64,000 nucleotides of DNA, from NCBI GenBank assembly GCA_038257155.1, contig JBBSJP010000009.1, positions 1 to 64,000 on the forward strand. The letters run 5' to 3'. A program made the position numbers and the translations under genes. Positions 44,858 to 53,781 of this stretch are shown here, one piece after another. This DNA comes from JANJTY01 sp038257155. Lineage in GTDB: Bacteria; Pseudomonadota; Gammaproteobacteria; Xanthomonadales; Xanthomonadaceae. The notes beneath the pieces were generated by a model that searched no databases, was not told the DNA's origin, and worked only from the letters and a program-made list of their open reading frames with translations. Numbering within the stretch: the first letter of the stretch is position 1; every line of letters starts with the position of its first letter.

Positions 44858-46066
44858 ATGAACAAGCCTTCCCAACTTCACGCGCCTCAGGTGAAAGTGC
44901 CCGCCACCTACATGCGCGGCGGCACGTCCAAGGGCGTGTTCTTTCGCCTGGAAGACCTGCCCGAAGCCGCGCGCGTGCCCGGCGCGACGCGCGACCACCT
45001 TTTCCAGCGCGTGATCGGATCGCCCGATCCCTATGCCAAGCAGATCGACGGCATGGGCGGGGCCACGTCCAGCACCAGCAAGTGCGTGATCCTCTCGCCC
45101 AGTTCGAAGCCGGATCACGATGTGGATTACCTCTATGGGCAAGTCAGCATCGATGCCGACTTCGTCGACTGGTCGGGCAACTGCGGCAACCTCTCCACCG
45201 CGGCGGGGGCGTTCGCGATCCATGCCGGCTATGTTGATCCCGCGCGCATTCCCGTCGATGGCGAGTGCGTGGTGCGAATCTGGCAGGCAAACATCGGCAA
45301 GACCATCATTGCGCATGTGCCGGTCACCAATGGGCAGGTGCAGGAGGCCGGCGACTTCGAACTCGACGGCGTGACTTTTCCGGCGGCCGAAATCGTGCTG
45401 GAGTTTGTCGATCCGGCCGATGAGGGCGAAGGCGAAGGCGGATCAATGTTTCCCACCGGGAATCTGGTCGACGAGCTTGATGTGCCCGGCATAGGCAGAC
45501 TGCAGGCCACGATGATCAATGCCGGTATTCCGACTGTGTTCGTCAACGCGGCGGATATCGGCTACACCGGCAGTGAGCTGCAGGAGGCGATCAATGGCGA
45601 TGCCAAGGCATTGGCGATGTTCGAGACGCTACGAGCGCATGGCGCACTGCGCATGGGACTGATCAAGGACCTTTCCGAAGCCGCCAAGCGTCAGCACACC
45701 CCGAAGATCGCCTTCGTTGCTCGACCAGCTGACTACATCAGCTCCAGCGGCAAGCGAATCGCCGCGAGCGAGATCGATCTGCAGGTTCGTGCGCTGTCGA
45801 TGGGCAAGCTGCACCACGCCATGATGGGCACGGCCTCCGTCGCCATCGCCGCCGCGGCGGCCGTGCCCGGCACGCTGGTGCACACTGCGGCTGGCGGCGT
45901 CTCGCGCAGTGCGGTGCGCTTCGGGCATCCCTCTGGCACCCTGCGTGTCGGCGCCGAGGCTCATTGCGTCGACGGGCAGTGGACCGTGAGCAAAGCCATC
46001 ATGAGCCGCAGCGCGCGCGTGTTGATGGAAGGCTGGGTGCGCGTGCCGGCGAAGAGCTGTGCGTAG
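44858..46066 (+). CDS. prpF: 2-methylaconitate cis-trans isomerase PrpF
   Basis: 402 residues. The diaminopimelate-epimerase-like PrpF fold is marked by 'YMRGGTSKGVFF' near the start, 'SKCVILSPSS', 'DWSGNCGNLSTAAGAFAI' and 'IRVGAEAHC'-type C-terminal residues. It isomerises 2-methyl-trans-aconitate to the cis form and is needed with AcnD. It should be co-transcribed with acnD through the MNT/HEPN insertion. The stop codon TAG is part of a palindromic repeat that starts at 46063, so the C-terminus (VPAKSCA) may have been altered by the repeat. Confidence 0.93.
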   Translation: MNKPSQLHAPQVKVPATYMRGGTSKGVFFRLEDLPEAARVPGATRDHLFQRVIGSPDPYAKQIDGMGGATSSTSKCVILSPSSKPDHDVDYLYGQVSIDADFVDWSGNCGNLSTAAGAFAIHAGYVDPARIPVDGECVVRIWQANIGKTIIAHVPVTNGQVQEAGDFELDGVTFPAAEIVLEFVDPADEGEGEGGSMFPTGNLVDELDVPGIGRLQATMINAGIPTVFVNAADIGYTGSELQEAINGDAKALAMFETLRAHGALRMGLIKDLSEAAKRQHTPKIAFVARPADYISSSGKRIAASEIDLQVRALSMGKLHHAMMGTASVAIAAAAAVPGTLVHTAAGGVSRSAVRFGHPSGTLRVGAEAHCVDGQWTVSKAIMSRSARVLMEGWVRVPAKSCA

Positions 46067-46163
46067 GGTGGGCCTCGGCCCACCGTGACATCAATCGGTC
46101 GGCAATGGTGGGCCAAGGCCCACCCTACGGACAGCCACCAACCTGGGTGGGCCTCGGCCCACC
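46063..46163. repeat. GTAGGGTGGGCC-type palindromic repeat cluster (three units)
   Basis: GTAGGGTGGGCCTCGGCCCA (46063-46084, ending CACC) is followed by its inverse GGTGGGCCAAGGCCCACCCT at 46107-46128 and a third half at 46146-46163. Each unit is itself a GGCC-centred palindrome. Similar repeats are common in Xanthomonadales, from memory. It provides the prpF stop codon. Confidence 0.85.
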
Positions 46164-46180
46164 GACTCGATCGGCCTTAG

Positions 46181-46924
46181 TCAGCCTGACGTGAACTTGA
46201 CCAGCCGCAGCTCAAGCTGGTCGCCATCTTCCTCGGTCTGCAGCAATCGCACGCTGATGCCGCGGCCTTCGTCGATCCAGTATTCGGTTTCCCGGCCGCT
46301 GCCGGCATCGCGCACTCGGGAAACATGCGCGGCGCGGTGCTCGCCTTCGGGAACGCGGATGGTTTCGTGGCCAACCAGGCGGTAGTTCTGCGGCTCGACG
46401 CGCGCGCGATCAGCCACCAGTAGCTCCAGTTTGCCGCCCGTCTTCAACCGATTCGCCAATGCCAGCACAACCAGGCTGCGATCGATCGCGCCGGGCTGGT
46501 ATGCGAGGTCATGTTGACGATCCTTGTCCTTGCTGAGGATGCGGCCGGTCGTCAGGTCGACATCAAGACTGCGCTTGCGTGAACGCATGGCGGCCTTCTG
46601 CCTGTACCGGTACTCACGCACTTCCGGTGCCCCATCACGCAGCACAAAGCGCGAGCTCTCATCGATCTCCAGGCCGGCCAACGCGGCCATGCCGGCGGTG
46701 CCGCGCGTGCGTGTTTCGAGCACCCAGTACTCACCATCGCGTCGCAGGCTGATCTCGGCACGGCCTTCCGGCTTGCCCTTGCGCAGCACTTCGTACTCGG
46801 CGCTGAAGGGAACGGGATCTGCAGCGTATGCGCCGCTGGCTCCGCTCAACATCAGGAATGCCAGTACGCAGGCCAGCCAGCCGCGCGCCAATGAGGCAGA
46901 AGCGCTTGCTTGGTTCTCACGCAT
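46181..46924 (-). CDS. DUF3108 domain periplasmic protein
   Basis: 247 residues from the ATG at 46924 (MRENQASAS); an ORF extension to 46996 lies within purN. The signal peptide ends about residue 35 (SGAYAADP). The DUF3108 body has 'FSAEYEVLRKGKPEGRAEI', 'YRYRQKAAMRSRKRSLDVDL' and 'TEYWIDEGRGISVRLLQTEEDGDQLELRLVKF'. Function unknown; predicted outer-membrane or periplasmic. The start overlaps the purN stop by 8 bases, so it is translationally coupled to purN. Confidence 0.85.
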   Translation of the reverse strand: MRENQASASASLARGWLACVLAFLMLSGASGAYAADPVPFSAEYEVLRKGKPEGRAEISLRRDGEYWVLETRTRGTAGMAALAGLEIDESSRFVLRDGAPEVREYRYRQKAAMRSRKRSLDVDLTTGRILSKDKDRQHDLAYQPGAIDRSLVVLALANRLKTGGKLELLVADRARVEPQNYRLVGHETIRVPEGEHRAAHVSRVRDAGSGRETEYWIDEGRGISVRLLQTEEDGDQLELRLVKFTSG

Positions 46925-47609
46925 GAATCCGGTTCTCCGCATCGAGCTGCAACGGTGCCGAAAGCGGTGCTCCGTCGACAAGGATCTGCCGCGCATCGGC
47001 CGCTACCCGCCCGCTGGCAATCAAGCCCACCGCGGCCAGCAGCAGCGGGTGCTCACGCGCCAGCACGCGCACGGCCAGCGACTCCGGCGTGTCATCGGCA
47101 AGCACTGGCACCTGTGCCTGCGCCAGCACCGGGCCGGCATCCAGCGCCGGGATCACGTAATGGACGCTGGCGCCATGTACGGCATCGCCGGCCTGCAGCG
47201 CGCGCGCATGGGTGTGCAACCCGGTGTATTTCGGCAGGAGCGATGGATGGATGTTGATCATGCGGCCCTCGAAGCGCGCGACCTGTTCGGCCGCGATGAT
47301 GCGCATATAGCCGGCACAGACGATGAGGCTCGGCTGAACTGCATCAACCGCATCAAACATGGCGGCGTCGAATTCGGCACGTGTGGCAAAGTCCTTCGGA
47401 CGCAGGGAGATTCCCGGAATGCCGGCTGCCGATGCTCGCTGCAGGGCTCCTGCGCTGGCGCGATCGGAAAATACGCCAACCAGTTCGATGGCAAGCTCCC
47501 ACGCATCGCGCGCGTTGATCAGGGCCTGCAGATTGCTGCCGCGGCCGGAGGCGAGTACCGCGACGCGCAAGGGGCGGAATCCAGCTGAAGCAGGCTCCGG
47601 GGAGTTCAT
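46917..47609 (-). CDS. purN: Phosphoribosylglycinamide formyltransferase PurN
   Basis: 230 residues from the ATG at 47609 (MNSPEPASAG). The formyltransferase fold shows 'VLASGRGSNLQAL' near the start, the catalytic Asn-His-Asp set in 'INIHPSLLPKYTGLHTHARAL' and 'HYVIPALDAGPVLAQ'. It adds the formyl group (10-formyl-THF) to GAR in purine synthesis. It lies 4 bases downstream of purM. Confidence 0.95.
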   Translation of the reverse strand: MNSPEPASAGFRPLRVAVLASGRGSNLQALINARDAWELAIELVGVFSDRASAGALQRASAAGIPGISLRPKDFATRAEFDAAMFDAVDAVQPSLIVCAGYMRIIAAEQVARFEGRMINIHPSLLPKYTGLHTHARALQAGDAVHGASVHYVIPALDAGPVLAQAQVPVLADDTPESLAVRVLAREHPLLLAAVGLIASGRVAADARQILVDGAPLSAPLQLDAENRIHA

Positions 47610-47613
47610 CGGC

Positions 47614-48648
47614 TCAAGCAATGTGCACGCGTTCGCCGTCGCTCGCCTCGACCACCTCGCCGATGCGCCAGTGCGGCAGGGCAAGGCCGTCAAGCGCCGT
47701 TTCCAGGCCGCTGCAAGCGTCGGGTGCGGCGATCAGCACGAAGCCGATGCCGCAGTTGAAGGTGCGCCACATTTCGCTGTTCGCCACCTGGCCTTCGCGC
47801 TGCAGCCAGTCGAATACCGGCGGCAGGGTCCAGGCGCTGGATTCAATACGCAGGCCCAGGCCCTTGGGCACCACGCGGATGATGTTCTCACTCAGCCCGC
47901 CGCCGGTAATGTGCGACATGGCATTGATTGCGTGGCTGGTCAACAGGCCCAGCACGGGCTTGACGTAGAGCCGCGTCGGCGCCATCAGTGCATCGATCAG
48001 GCGCACGCCGCCCAGGTCGATGTGCGCCGGGCGACCGGAGCGTTCGAAGATCCGCCGGATCAGCGAATAGCCGTTCGAGTGCGGGCCGCTGGAGCCGATG
48101 CCGATCAGCACATCGCCGCTGCGCACCTTGCTGCCGTCGATGATCTGCGACTTCTCCACTGCCGCCACACAGAAGCCGGCCAGGTCATACTCGCCGGGCG
48201 GATACATGTCAGGCATTTCGGCCGTTTCGCCACCGATCAGGGCGCAGCCCGATTCCTCGCAGCCGCGCGCGATGCCGCCAATAACAGAAGCAGCGGTGTC
48301 GATATCGAGCTTGCCGGTGGCGAAGTAATCGAGGAAGAACAGTGGTTCGGCGCCCTGTACCAGCACATCGTTGACGCACATGGCGACCAGGTCGATGCCG
48401 ATCGTGTCGTGCCGGTCTAGCTGCTGGGCGAGTTTGAGCTTGGTGCCGACCCCATCGGTGCCTGACACCAGCACAGGCTCCTTGTACTTGCCGGAAAGGT
48501 CGAAGAGTGCGCCAAATCCGCCAAGGCCGCCCATCACCTCCTTGCGGAAGCTGCGCGCCACCAGCGGCTTGATGCGTTCAACGAGTGCGTTGCCGGCGTC
48601 GATGTCGACGCCAGCATCGCGGTAGGTGAGCGGGGTAGGGCTGGTCAC
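47614..48648 (-). CDS. purM: Phosphoribosylformylglycinamidine cyclo-ligase PurM
   Basis: 344 residues from GTG 48648 (VTSPTPLTYRDAGVD), which matches the family N-terminus; the frame is open to 48750 with no conserved sequence. ATP-binding and active-site motifs are 'GVDIDAGNALVERIK', 'GTDGVGTKLKLA', 'CVNDVLVQGAEPLFFLDYFATGKL' and 'GGETAEMPDMY'. It makes AIR from FGAM. First gene of purM-purN-DUF3108. Confidence 0.95.
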   Translation of the reverse strand: MTSPTPLTYRDAGVDIDAGNALVERIKPLVARSFRKEVMGGLGGFGALFDLSGKYKEPVLVSGTDGVGTKLKLAQQLDRHDTIGIDLVAMCVNDVLVQGAEPLFFLDYFATGKLDIDTAASVIGGIARGCEESGCALIGGETAEMPDMYPPGEYDLAGFCVAAVEKSQIIDGSKVRSGDVLIGIGSSGPHSNGYSLIRRIFERSGRPAHIDLGGVRLIDALMAPTRLYVKPVLGLLTSHAINAMSHITGGGLSENIIRVVPKGLGLRIESSAWTLPPVFDWLQREGQVANSEMWRTFNCGIGFVLIAAPDACSGLETALDGLALPHWRIGEVVEASDGERVHIA

Positions 48649-48792
48649 GGTTGAAATCCCGGCGGCGCGCGCGAAGCCCGGCATTTTAGCAGCTACCGGG
48701 CCCCGGGCTGGCCCGAAGGTGCGCTGTCGAATGGACTGCCGCAGCAGCATTGGGCACCATGGCGGTACTCCTGCTGCCCCGCCTGGAATCCG

Positions 48793-49827
48793 ATGCCGAT
48801 GATTCGCTGCTTCTGCTTGCTGCTTGCGCTGTCCTTGATTCCTGCGCTGGCAAAGTCACAGGCAATTGACCTGTATGAGGGTGAAGCACCCGTATCCAGC
48901 CTGGAAGACGCTGAACGCATGGCTGCGTTGCCTGCCGCGATGGCGCATATGCTGATCCGGCTGACCGGCGATCCGGACATCGCGCTCGTGCCCTCAGCGC
49001 GCGCCCTGATGAACGATGCGCCCCAGCTCATGCAGCGCTTCCGCTACCGTCAGCAGACGGTGGTGCGCGACGGATTGCCACAGACGCGTACCCATCTCGT
49101 CGCGCGCTTCGATGCGGCGCAGGTTGATGCTGCCCTGAGTCGTGCCAACGTGGCGGTTTGGGTCGCGCCACGACCGCAACCCTTGATCTGGCTGGTGATC
49201 GATGACGGGAGCGGAGCTCGCCTGCTTGGCGCGGCACACGCTGCGGTGGTGGCGGGTCTGAATCAGCAGGCGGCACAGCGCGGGCTCGATCTGCGCTTTC
49301 CTGGCGCCGATGTCGCCGAATCCGACCTGGTGGGCAGCATCATGGCGGGGCGGGTCGATCCGCTTCACGAAGCCAGCGAGCGCTACTCGGCATCGGCCCT
49401 GCTGATTGGCAGACTGCTGCGTGAGGGCAGTGGCTGGCGTGTCCACTGGACCGCGGCAGAAGATGGTGAAGTGCTGGATTCCCGAAGCGCAGCGGGTGCG
49501 CATTCGGGCGAATTGCTGACGCTCGGCGCCGATATGCTTGCCAACGCGCTGGCCAGCCGGCATCGCATGGATTCCGGCGGTGAGGCGCAGCAGTTGCGCG
49601 TGCACCTGGCCGGGCTTGCGCCGCCCAATGATTACGCCCGAGTGTTTGTTTATCTGCAGCGCTTGCCGGGCGTACAAAGTGTCCGGCCGGTGCAGGCGAC
49701 CGGCGATGTTCTGCAACTGGACATGGTGATTGCCGGAGGTCTGGCGCAGTTGGAGAGACTGGTGGAGCGCGGCGCCGTGCTGCAGGTGGCGAGCAAAGGC
49801 AGTGGTGAGTTCAGCCTGCGACGCTAG
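48793..49827 (+). CDS. DUF2066 domain-containing secreted protein
   Basis: 344 residues; the ATG at 48793 or 48799 gives the signal peptide (about 1-22, ending AKSQA). The DUF2066 pattern is seen in 'DLYEGEAPVSSLEDAERMAALPAAMAHMLIRLTGD' and 'ARFDAAQVDAALSRANVAVW'. Function unknown. It is divergent from purM and followed by perM and hda, the conserved gammaproteobacterial order purM / DUF2066-perM-hda. Confidence 0.85.
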   Translation: MPMIRCFCLLLALSLIPALAKSQAIDLYEGEAPVSSLEDAERMAALPAAMAHMLIRLTGDPDIALVPSARALMNDAPQLMQRFRYRQQTVVRDGLPQTRTHLVARFDAAQVDAALSRANVAVWVAPRPQPLIWLVIDDGSGARLLGAAHAAVVAGLNQQAAQRGLDLRFPGADVAESDLVGSIMAGRVDPLHEASERYSASALLIGRLLREGSGWRVHWTAAEDGEVLDSRSAAGAHSGELLTLGADMLANALASRHRMDSGGEAQQLRVHLAGLAPPNDYARVFVYLQRLPGVQSVRPVQATGDVLQLDMVIAGGLAQLERLVERGAVLQVASKGSGEFSLRR

Positions 49828-49828
49828 C

Positions 49829-49934
49829 GAACCTCTGATTTAGTCGGAAGTTCCGCCGCCCAGGGATGGCCGTGGGCTGACGAGCCTGTCCTGAGCCGGA
49901 CGAAGGGTCCAGGAAGGACTTGTTCAGACCTTCC
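49829..49934. repeat. MITE-like element directly after the DUF2066 stop codon
   Basis: GAACCTCTGATTTAGTCG at the left is an imperfect inverse (12 of 18) of the right end GGACTTGTTCAGACCTTCC (49916-49934). The interior 'CCTGTCCTGAGCCGGACGAA' resembles a repeat I recall from Lysobacter-type genomes. No ORF of its own. The rest of the gap to perM has a TTCACCC/GGGTGAA hairpin near 49977-50001 and no gene. Confidence 0.6.
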
Positions 49935-50059
49935 CTAGTAGTAGCCCGGTGCCCACACTCGCCGCGCGGGATGTCCTTCACCCGCAAGGCCGCAGGGTGA
50001 AACAATACCGAAAGGGCCAGTGCAGCAGACTGGCGAAAGAATCTGCCGCAACCTAACTC

Positions 50060-51313
50060 GTGCCAGACCCAATGCCGACCATGACCGATACCCGCCATTG
50101 GCAACTGCTGATCATGACCGTCCTGTTTGGCGGCCTGCTGTACGTACTTGCGCCGGTGCTGACACCCTTTGCCGTGTCGGCACTGCTGGCCTACCTGGGC
50201 GATCCGCTGGTGGACCGGCTGGAGCGCTGGAAACTGTCGCGCACGCTGTCGGTGTCGGTGGTTTTCGGCATCATGACCTTGGCGATCGTTGGTGCCCTGC
50301 TGATGCTGGTGCCGATGCTGGAACGGCAGATCAGCAAGTTCATCGAGCAATTGCCGCGCTACGCGGCATGGATGAAGGGCACGGCACTGCCCTGGATCGA
50401 GCTGAAAACCGGAGTGGGCATCGAAACCTTCGAGCCCGACCAGCTGGTCGAGATGCTCAAGGAGCACTGGCAGAAAGCCGGCGGCATCGCGGCAACGGTA
50501 TTGGGCGGTATTTCCAAGTCCGGACTGACCGTGTTGCTGTGGCTGACCAACCTGGCACTGATTCCGGTGGTGACCTTCTACCTGCTGCGCGACTGGGACA
50601 TCCTGGTAGCGCGGGTGCGCGAGCTGCTGCCGCGCATGCTGGAACCCACCATCTCGACACTCGCGCGGCAATCCGACGAAGTGCTGGGTTCTTTTCTGCG
50701 CGGCCAGGTCAGCGTGATGCTGGCACTGGGTGGAATCTACTCGCTCGGATTATGGATGGTCGGCATCGATGTGGCCTTGCTGATCGGCATGCTGGCCGGT
50801 CTGGTCAGTTTCATTCCATATCTGGGAGCGATCGTCGGCATTGGCGCCGGTCTGATCGCGGCCTTGGTGCAGTACGGCGACATCACCCATGTGGTGCTGG
50901 TGCTGGTGGTGTTTGGCGTTGGCCAGACGCTGGAGAGCTTTGTGCTGACGCCCTGGCTGGTCGGCGACCGTATCGGCCTGCATCCGGTCGCGGTGATCTT
51001 CGCCATCATGGTGGGCGGCGCGCTGTTTGGTTTCCTTGGCGTGCTGCTGGCCCTGCCAGTGGCGGCAATCATCATGGTGCTGTTGCGCTACGCGCACCAG
51101 CGTTACACCGAGAGCGAGCTGTATCGCAGCGGCGACGATGGATTCTTTGCCAGCGCCGTCAGCGCAGCGGCGGTGGTGCCGGTTTCCAGCGACCCGGCAC
51201 CGTTTGGCAAGGCCGAGTTTGCCAATCCCGACGCGCCAGCAAAACCGCGTACGCCGCGCAAGCGCCGATCGCGCAAGAAGCCTGCCGGTGATGGCGGAAG
51301 CGGGGGCGCGTGA
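50060..51313 (+). CDS. perM: AI-2E family transporter / PerM permease
   Basis: 417 residues; the frame opens at GTG 50060, with ATGs at 50072 and 50081 as likely starts. Eight transmembrane segments are typical of the AI-2E_transport family: 'LYVLAPVLTPFAVSALLAYLGDPLVDRLE' near the start and 'GIGAGLIAALVQYGDITHVVLVLVVFGVGQTLESF' later. A basic, Pro-rich C-terminal tail (about 385-417, KPRTPRKRRSRKKP) is cytoplasmic. The substrate is uncertain: relatives move AI-2 or Na+/H+. It is translationally coupled to hda (GTGA). Confidence 0.87.
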   Translation: MPDPMPTMTDTRHWQLLIMTVLFGGLLYVLAPVLTPFAVSALLAYLGDPLVDRLERWKLSRTLSVSVVFGIMTLAIVGALLMLVPMLERQISKFIEQLPRYAAWMKGTALPWIELKTGVGIETFEPDQLVEMLKEHWQKAGGIAATVLGGISKSGLTVLLWLTNLALIPVVTFYLLRDWDILVARVRELLPRMLEPTISTLARQSDEVLGSFLRGQVSVMLALGGIYSLGLWMVGIDVALLIGMLAGLVSFIPYLGAIVGIGAGLIAALVQYGDITHVVLVLVVFGVGQTLESFVLTPWLVGDRIGLHPVAVIFAIMVGGALFGFLGVLLALPVAAIIMVLLRYAHQRYTESELYRSGDDGFFASAVSAAAVVPVSSDPAPFGKAEFANPDAPAKPRTPRKRRSRKKPAGDGGSGGA

Positions 51314-52008
51314 GTCACCCGCAGTTGCCGTTGCCGCTGAGCTTTCCCCCCGAGCAGCGTTTCGACACGTTTTTTGGTTCGTCCCTGGAATGCGCTGCGC
51401 TACAGGAGCTGGCAGGCGGAAAGCGCAGCGACGCGGTGTTTCTCGCCGGTCCACCGGGCAGCGGCAAGACCCATCTGCTGCTGGCATGCGGCGCCCTCGC
51501 CGACAGTGCTGGGCGTCGGGTTGCTTACCTGCCGCTGGCGTCGCTGGCCGGGCGTCTTTCTGAAGCGATCGAATCGCGCGAACTGGCGCAGCTGATCTGC
51601 GTTGACGAACTGGATGCGATCGCGGGCAATCGTGCGGATGAAGTCGCACTGTTCGATCTGCACAATCGTGCTCGGAGCGTAGACGCGGTGATCATCTACG
51701 CAGCGTGCGAAACGCCCGGCAACTTGCCGCTGCAGCTGCCCGATCTGCGCTCACGGCTGTCGCAGTGCATCCAGTTGCGACTGCCCGCGCTGGATGAATC
51801 TGGACGCCGCGAGGTGCTGCGCGCGCGTGCCGCAGCACGCGGTCTGGAACTGGATGAAGCGGCGCTCGATTACCTCTTCACGCGCGTCGGGCGCGACCTT
51901 CCAAGCCTGCTGGCCCTGCTCGACCGCCTGGATCACGCATCGCTGGCCGCGCAGCGCCGCATTACGGTGCCCTTCCTGCGCAGCCTGTTGATTCAACCGG
52001 CCGGCTGA
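51310..52008 (+). CDS. hda: DnaA regulatory inactivator Hda
   Basis: 232 residues from GTG 51310, overlapping the perM stop (GTGA). The N-terminal clamp-binding motif 'QLPLPLSF' ties it to the beta sliding clamp. The AAA+ domain has Walker A 'GPPGSGKTHLLLA', a Walker-B-like 'LICVDELDAI' and 'RSRLSQ' sensor residues. It has no DnaA DNA-binding domain, so this is Hda and not DnaA. It stimulates ATP hydrolysis by DnaA after initiation. It ends 16 bases inside the convergent oxyR gene. Confidence 0.93.
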   Translation: MSHPQLPLPLSFPPEQRFDTFFGSSLECAALQELAGGKRSDAVFLAGPPGSGKTHLLLACGALADSAGRRVAYLPLASLAGRLSEAIESRELAQLICVDELDAIAGNRADEVALFDLHNRARSVDAVIIYAACETPGNLPLQLPDLRSRLSQCIQLRLPALDESGRREVLRARAAARGLELDEAALDYLFTRVGRDLPSLLALLDRLDHASLAAQRRITVPFLRSLLIQPAG

Positions 52009-52955
52009 CGCTGCTGCGCCACACGGCGCCGGCCCTTGATCTGCTTGCCAACTGGCGCATCGAGCAGGCCTTCGGGCAACTTGCGGAAGGCGTCGGCCAG
52101 CTTGATGAGGAATTCGTTCATCGCCGAGGACTTGCGCCACACCATGGCGATGCGCCGGGTCGGCGGGTTCTTGTCAAAGCGCAGCAGGTGGATTGCATCC
52201 GAGCGAGGCACAGGTGGTTGCACCGCCAGGCTTGGCAGCAGGGTGATGCCGACATTTGCTGCCACCATCTGGCGCAATGTTTCCAAGCTGGTGGCGCGAA
52301 AGCCGGTGCGTTCGCCAGCGCCCGACAGGTGGCAGACGTCGAGCGCCTGATCCCTCAGGCAGTGGCCGTCTTCCAGCAGCAACAGGCTCTGATTGGCGAG
52401 GTCCGAAAGAGCCAGCGAGTCGCGCGATGCCAGCGGGTGGTGCTCGGGCACGGCCAGCACGAAGGGCTCTTCAAACAGTGCCTCGATATGCAACTGGTCG
52501 TCGTGCAGGGGTAGGGCCAGTACACCGGCGTCGATGCTGCCTTCGCGCAGCATGCGCAGGATCGATTCGGTCTTCTCTTCCAGCAGCAGCAACTCCAGGC
52601 GCGGAAAGCGCAGACGCAGTTCGGGAATGATGTGCGGTAGCAGGTAGGGGCCGAGGGTGGGGAACAAGCCAAGGCGCACCGTGCCTGCCTCCGGGTCGCG
52701 GCTGCGTCGTGCGGCCTCCTTGAGCTGCTCCACATCGCCAAGAATACGGCGCGCGCGGTCGACGATGTCGCGGCCCGCCGGGGTCAGCATCACTCGCCGC
52801 GGGGCGCGTTCGAACAGCGCCACATCCAGTTCCTCCTCGAGTTTCTTGATCTGGGTGGACAGGGTTGGCTGGCTGACAAAACAGGCCGCTGCGGCGCGTC
52901 CGAAGTGACGCTGGTCAGCAAGCGCCACCAGGTAGCGCAGATCGCGGAGATTCAT
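51993..52955 (-). CDS. oxyR: Hydrogen-peroxide sensor and LysR regulator OxyR
   Basis: 320 residues. It has an N-terminal LysR winged helix ('MNLRDLRYLVALADQRHFGRAAAACFVSQPTLSTQIKKLEEEL'), and the redox Cys pair in 'DGHCLRDQALDVCHL' (nine residues apart) is the OxyR signature, so the peroxide switch should be intact. It activates catalase, Ahp and Dps genes; no ahpC/katG is adjacent. Its 3' end overlaps hda by 16 bases on the opposite strand. The C-terminal tail (RRRVAQQRQPAG) is longer than in E. coli OxyR. Confidence 0.93.
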   Translation of the reverse strand: MNLRDLRYLVALADQRHFGRAAAACFVSQPTLSTQIKKLEEELDVALFERAPRRVMLTPAGRDIVDRARRILGDVEQLKEAARRSRDPEAGTVRLGLFPTLGPYLLPHIIPELRLRFPRLELLLLEEKTESILRMLREGSIDAGVLALPLHDDQLHIEALFEEPFVLAVPEHHPLASRDSLALSDLANQSLLLLEDGHCLRDQALDVCHLSGAGERTGFRATSLETLRQMVAANVGITLLPSLAVQPPVPRSDAIHLLRFDKNPPTRRIAMVWRKSSAMNEFLIKLADAFRKLPEGLLDAPVGKQIKGRRRVAQQRQPAG

Positions 52956-53111
52956 GGACTGAAATTGTCGGGGGCTATCAAAAAAGTATAGTCAATGTGG
53001 CTGGTAGATGGATGCGGTTTCTCGATTCGAGTTCCACCGCCTGCCGTATCGCCCGCGTCTGGCAGCAGGGGTTCGCGCACGTATGATGGTGTCAGCCACT
53101 GGAGCCCCTGC

Positions 53112-53717
53112 ATGTCTTCCTTGTCGACCGCCGTTCCGTCTTCCGAAGTGAGCGTCACCCCCGACGCCGACGCGGAAATTCGTGCGCTTTTCGCGGCGCT
53201 GCCCGAGCGCAACACCGGCGACGTGCTGCTGCGCACCACCCAGCAGCATCACGTGCAGCTGTCGGCCATGGCCGACCTCAAGGCCAACATCCTGATCACC
53301 GTGTCCTCGATCGTACTTACCTTGAGCATGCGCCAGCTCAATGACCCGGCACTGCGACCCTCATTGCTGGTGCTGGCGGCCTTCACCCTGGTGGCGCTGG
53401 CGCTGGCGGTGCTGGCAATCCTGCCCAAGTACCGGCCGATTCGCCTGAAGGCGGAGGATTCCGCGCTGCCGGCGCAGTTCAACCTGCTGTTCTTCGGACA
53501 CTTTGCCGAGCTGCCGCGAGAGCGATTTCTGCGCGAGATCGCAGCGACAATGCGCAGTGATGGTTCGGTGTACCGCACCATGGCGAAGGACATCTACGGC
53601 TTGGGCTGGTATCTGTCGCATCACAAGTACCGCTATCTGCGGCTCTCCTATCTGTTTTTCCTGGCGGGCTTCGCGGCGGCATGCCTCGTGTTCGGCCTGC
53701 GCCTCGCTTTGGCTTGA
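53112..53717 (+). CDS. Pycsar-effector-family (DUF5706) membrane protein, no adjacent cyclase
   Basis: 201 residues from the ATG at 53112; a frame back to 52995 is not conserved-looking. The DUF5706/PycTM layout is clear: 'MADLKANILITVSSIVLTL' with TM1 (about 59-76), TM2 (about 84-104), the motif 'FNLLFFGHFAEL', then 'YRTMAKDIYGLGWYLSHHKYRYLRLSYLFFLAGF' with TM3 (about 177-197). In Pycsar anti-phage systems such proteins are membrane effectors triggered by cyclic UMP/CMP from a neighbouring cyclase. I see no cyclase in the window. It may serve another signal; the 1407-residue gene follows 64 bases downstream. Confidence 0.75.
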   Translation: MSSLSTAVPSSEVSVTPDADAEIRALFAALPERNTGDVLLRTTQQHHVQLSAMADLKANILITVSSIVLTLSMRQLNDPALRPSLLVLAAFTLVALALAVLAILPKYRPIRLKAEDSALPAQFNLLFFGHFAELPRERFLREIAATMRSDGSVYRTMAKDIYGLGWYLSHHKYRYLRLSYLFFLAGFAAACLVFGLRLALA

Positions 53718-53781
53718 CCCCGGCGCGCGCAGCGCTGCGTTGACCCATACTTCGCACAGGAACCACGTCGGGGAGTGAGTC

